Source: Macropodus opercularis
Taxonomy: Eukaryota > Chordata > Actinopteri > Anabantiformes > Osphronemidae
Assembly: GCA_030770545.1 (NCBI GenBank)
Contig: CM061096.1
Span: forward strand, 15,915,501-15,979,500
Length of the DNA: 64,000 bases
Direction of reading: 5' to 3'
Of this stretch, positions 61,205 to 64,000 are shown piece by piece (the stretch's first letter is position 1; every line of letters begins with the position of its first letter). The notes below the pieces were generated by a model. The model searched no databases. It saw only the letters and a list, made by a program, of their open reading frames with translations, and was not told the origin of the DNA. Made by a program: the position numbers and the translations under genes.

Positions 61205-61212
61205 TATATACA
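61205..61212 (-). promoter_or_regulatory. Pumilio response element in tob2 3' UTR
   Basis: The minus strand reads TGTATATA, the canonical PUM site, about 1.8 kb past the stop codon. The match is exact; use is inferred. Confidence 0.35.
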
Positions 61213-63031
61213 TATTCCTGGACTGCTTTACTCATACAAATGTAAGTGGTACTTTTCAAAAACAAAAAATATAGAAATATTGGAAATAAATTACAATAAC
61301 AAAATTAGAAATGCATCTTTTTTTCCCCCCTCACAATTATAACATTTACAGTGTCTGCCTCCCACCTGTCCCCCTTAGAACAAAACAGAAAAATAAAATT
61401 TGCATGCACATGACGAGCTGTCGCCACAATACCAGTGTGAGCAGCAGTCATGGGTCCTTGGATCATCGTATATGAAAACATTGAAGGGATCTAGAGAACA
61501 TTCAAACAAAGGGACGAGCCGCATCGCCACAGCGGTGTGGTGCCTTTAAATACGCTTTCCTTCAGTGTGAATCTCTTGGACATGGCATTAAAGCTGCATA
61601 AAATGTGCCATAACCAAACAAAGGGCATAGGAATGGTTCAGTGATCATTTCTGTGGGTGACAGCATCAGGAGCTGGGTAATAAAGTGCTGGGCAGCAGGT
61701 GGATAAATGGGGCGTCATCGTTCCTTGAAGTGACTAACGAACAACAATCACATGGACCCTGCTGTAAACAGTGGATTTCCAATGATCTGGTAAGTGACAG
61801 TAGCCACACATCAATAAAAACATTCATCTTTGTGTCTTTGTCACTGCAACAGGGTAAAAAGGACAGAGCCATCTAAAGCGTATGCTTCTGGATTTTCCTT
61901 TTGTAGCAGCCAGACAAGCAGAGATCGCTGAAGAATTTCAAGCGGAAGGACAGAATACTGCAAGTCTTTGGCTTCAATAGCATTTAAGCTCACCAGAAAC
62001 GTGCTCTGGGTTTTAAAGTGTCACTCGCTAAGCCAATAAACCCTGGAAGCTACAGAGGCAACAGAACCCTCTAGCCGCTTTGCTCTCGCATTTTCTTGTC
62101 TCCATACTCTGTGGAGAGGAAAACCTCTCCTTCATACCGAAAGTCATGCTAAACCATTTATCACAATCCCTACTGCTTAGCTGCTGCATCCCCTCCCCCT
62201 CGCCTGTTCACCTTCACACACAGCCAAGTAGAAAACTGCGTGTGCACGTTTGTTCATTTGAATGCATATCTTACGCACTGAGTTACTGAGGTATCAGTGT
62301 GTGGTTATCGTCTTAGAAGGCAAAGAATCGTTTGCCTTCTATGCTCACCAAGGTTTCCCTGACCTTCCTAGATGCAGTTTCACTCGCAGGTACACTCCCT
62401 TTATACCCCAGCTCCTTCCTTTAAACCTTTGCCATGTACACATTTCAACTGATGACAAACTGCCTTCACTGCACATCTGCTGACAACAATCAAATTCTGC
62501 CTTTGCATGAGTGATTTTCAAGGATAAAGGGCCCAGCACACAAACAACGCTGATCCCAGGCAAAACAGAACTACACGCATACAGACAGCAGAGCCCCCTT
62601 CTCTGCATTTGTGGCAAGTAGGGCAGAGCAGATTGCAGAGCAAAGTGCTGAGCTTTCCACAGCCATCGTTCCCTGCAGGACTTGGCTCCTTTTTCACATC
62701 ATGACAGTGCAGTGCAAAATGAAGCTATGCTAGAGCCGGGTCCATTAGACAACAAGGGGAAAAAAGCTCTCTCATCTTACCATTCAATGAAAAATAATAA
62801 CGACTGGCAATGTCTCACCCCCACCCAACACAGAGAGCAATAGGACAACAGGCAGGGGTGGGGTTGGAGGTTATGAAGGTTCCTTGAAATAATCATTGGT
62901 CGTGGTACTTTAAATATTTGTAGTAAAACTAATTCTTAACTTGTATTAGTATTGGAACAAACAACTGAAAACATGTGGTGCATCAATGCCCACACCCAAC
63001 TCCTACAACAGCCCTCATCTCAAATGAAGGC

Positions 63032-64000
63032 TTAGTTGGCCAGCACGACAGGCTGGAAGGACTGGCTCGGATACTGTAGGTTGTAGCTTCCCAAATCCTC
63101 AACATATGGTGGTTTCTCCATATAAGAGATTCCGCCGTTGCTGCCAATGATGCCCACACTCTGGGCAGGAGGTGGGCTGGAGAAGGGGTCAAAGGACGGA
63201 TGGGTGCCCACAGCGTGGGGAGGCTGGAACGGGCTGGCGTGAGGCTGCATGGGCTGGGGGTCGGCATCAAAGTAAAGGGGGCCTGGGGATCCTGGATAAA
63301 CAAACTCTTTGGCATTGGGAGAGAGCTGGCTCGGTATGGGACCTCCGAGGGAGTGCAAGGAGAGAGACAGGGCCTTGTGCTTGAGAAGCTCCGGTGCAGA
63401 GATGGTGGTGGGAGAGCGGGAGAGCATCCTCTGGGCGGATGGGACAACAACTCCAGAGCTGGCTGCCGATCCTGCCCCGCTGCACTTCTTCATCTTAGTG
63501 GAGCCAAATTTAGTGGCAGCAAAGCTGGCGGTGGTGAAGGTGATGGGCTGAGGACGGGCACTGGGTAGAGCAGGAGGCTGCTGTGCAGGGAGGTAGGGCA
63601 GCCCACTGCTGGGAGGGGAAGGGGTAGAGGTGTTGGAGGAGTGGGCAGCAGGGTCGGTGGGTGTAGTAGAGCTGGGGTAGCTGAAGAGCCCAGGGCAGGA
63701 CTGGGCAGCCAGAGGAGTGGGAGAGCTAGAGAGCGAGGGCATGAGAGCAGGGGATGCCTGGCTTCCAATTGGGACAAACACCTGAGCGTCTGGGTTAAAG
63801 CCCAGATTCTTTGTCTCCTCCACTTCAGCTTCTACTTTCACCTCTCGGATCACACCATCAGCCCTCTCGCTGTCACAGCCCAGGCCTGGAGGGTCCTCCA
63901 GGTAGAGCACCTTCACTGCTCCCTTCTCTCCAATCTGGTAGGACACCTCATAAGGGTCGATCCAGACACTAAGCTCAGCAGGAACGTTTGCGCGCACTTC
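63032..64000 (-). CDS. tob2: Tob2-type antiproliferative protein, C-terminal part (partial)
   Basis: BTG/Tob family adaptor that links the CCR4-NOT deadenylase to PABP and represses proliferation. The frame is open to the right edge; 322 residues and the stop are present, while the N-terminal part of the BTG domain (Box A) is outside. Box B is seen at once (VRANVPAELSVWIDPYEVSY). PAM2-like PABP-binding motifs are FNPDAQVFVPIG and LSPNAKEFVYPG. The stretch QPITFTTASFAATKFGSTK and the end QSFQPVVLAN are family signatures. RANVPAELSVW, NPDAQVFVPIGSQ and the VVLAN ending favour TOB2 over TOB1 (which ends VMAN), and synteny next to tef agrees. The Pro/Ser-rich middle is disordered. Confidence 0.93.
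   Translation of the reverse strand, partial: EVRANVPAELSVWIDPYEVSYQIGEKGAVKVLYLEDPPGLGCDSERADGVIREVKVEAEVEETKNLGFNPDAQVFVPIGSQASPALMPSLSSSPTPLAAQSCPGLFSYPSSTTPTDPAAHSSNTSTPSPPSSGLPYLPAQQPPALPSARPQPITFTTASFAATKFGSTKMKKCSGAGSAASSGVVVPSAQRMLSRSPTTISAPELLKHKALSLSLHSLGGPIPSQLSPNAKEFVYPGSPGPLYFDADPQPMQPHASPFQPPHAVGTHPSFDPFSSPPPAQSVGIIGSNGGISYMEKPPYVEDLGSYNLQYPSQSFQPVVLAN

Larger units (their letters stand above)
59883..63031 (-). other. tob2 3' UTR
   Basis: About 3.1 kb between the tob2 stop and a minus-strand AATAAA at 59883-59888. It contains a 29-base A run on the plus strand (60806-60834; T run in the transcript) and a Pumilio-type TGTATATA on the minus strand (61205-61212). Several ATTTA-like words also occur on the transcript strand. 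The length fits the long 3' UTR typical of TOB genes; the exact end is inferred. Confidence 0.55.

Noticed and set aside
1..64000. Search for CRISPR arrays, bacterial operons, integrated viruses or toxin systems
   Set aside because: None seen; the window is ordinary vertebrate genic DNA and all long coding signal is accounted for by the genes listed.

Overview
This window is vertebrate nuclear DNA, almost certainly from a teleost fish. It holds intron-containing housekeeping genes with short introns and CpG-rich 5' ends. Every protein is closest to a vertebrate family, and the gene set is that of the human 22q13.2 EP300-TOB2 neighbourhood. No prokaryotic, viral or plasmid features were seen. 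Species, and which whole-genome-duplication paralogue (a or b) each gene is, cannot be told from the sequence, so symbols are given without suffix. I built each gene model by hand from splice signals and reading frame. For every complete gene the coding exon lengths add up to an exact multiple of three.

Layout, left to right. ep300 (minus, 15889 down to the left edge) has its amino-terminal half here: TAZ1, KIX, bromodomain and the start of the CH2/RING region. Its acetyltransferase domain lies outside. Next come xpnpep3 (minus, 22508-19138, mitochondrial aminopeptidase), st13 (plus, 24522-28946, Hsp70-interacting protein) and rbx1 (minus, 31358-30134, cullin-RING ligase RING subunit). A tRNA-Gln(CTG) gene (minus, 31567-31638) separates rbx1 from chadl (minus, 35685-31885, secreted leucine-rich-repeat protein). 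Then come rangap1 (minus, 41783-37363), zc3h7b (plus, 43337-49830), tef with two alternative first exons (plus, 50891 or 53341 to 55887), and the 3' part of tob2 with a long 3' UTR (minus, from the right edge to about 59883).

The genes do not form one pathway; linkage is ancestral synteny. Functional neighbours include chromatin and transcription (ep300, tef), protein quality control and ubiquitination (st13, rbx1), nuclear transport (rangap1), and mRNA control (zc3h7b, tob2). Compared with the human order, the chadl-rangap1-zc3h7b-tef-tob2 half keeps order and strand. The left half is rearranged: rbx1 sits next to chadl instead of ep300, and l3mbtl2, which lies between EP300 and CHADL in human, is not here.

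The points most worth a second look are non-coding. They are CTCF-like sites and clustered CACGTG E-boxes around the two tef promoters, a perfect heat-shock element in the st13 5' region, a CCAAT-box cluster inside an ep300 intron, a perfect 13-bp hairpin upstream of rbx1, a GCTAGC/GTTAGC word recurring at six gene 5' ends, and a short TA-flanked inverted-repeat element next to chadl. I found no new multi-gene system.
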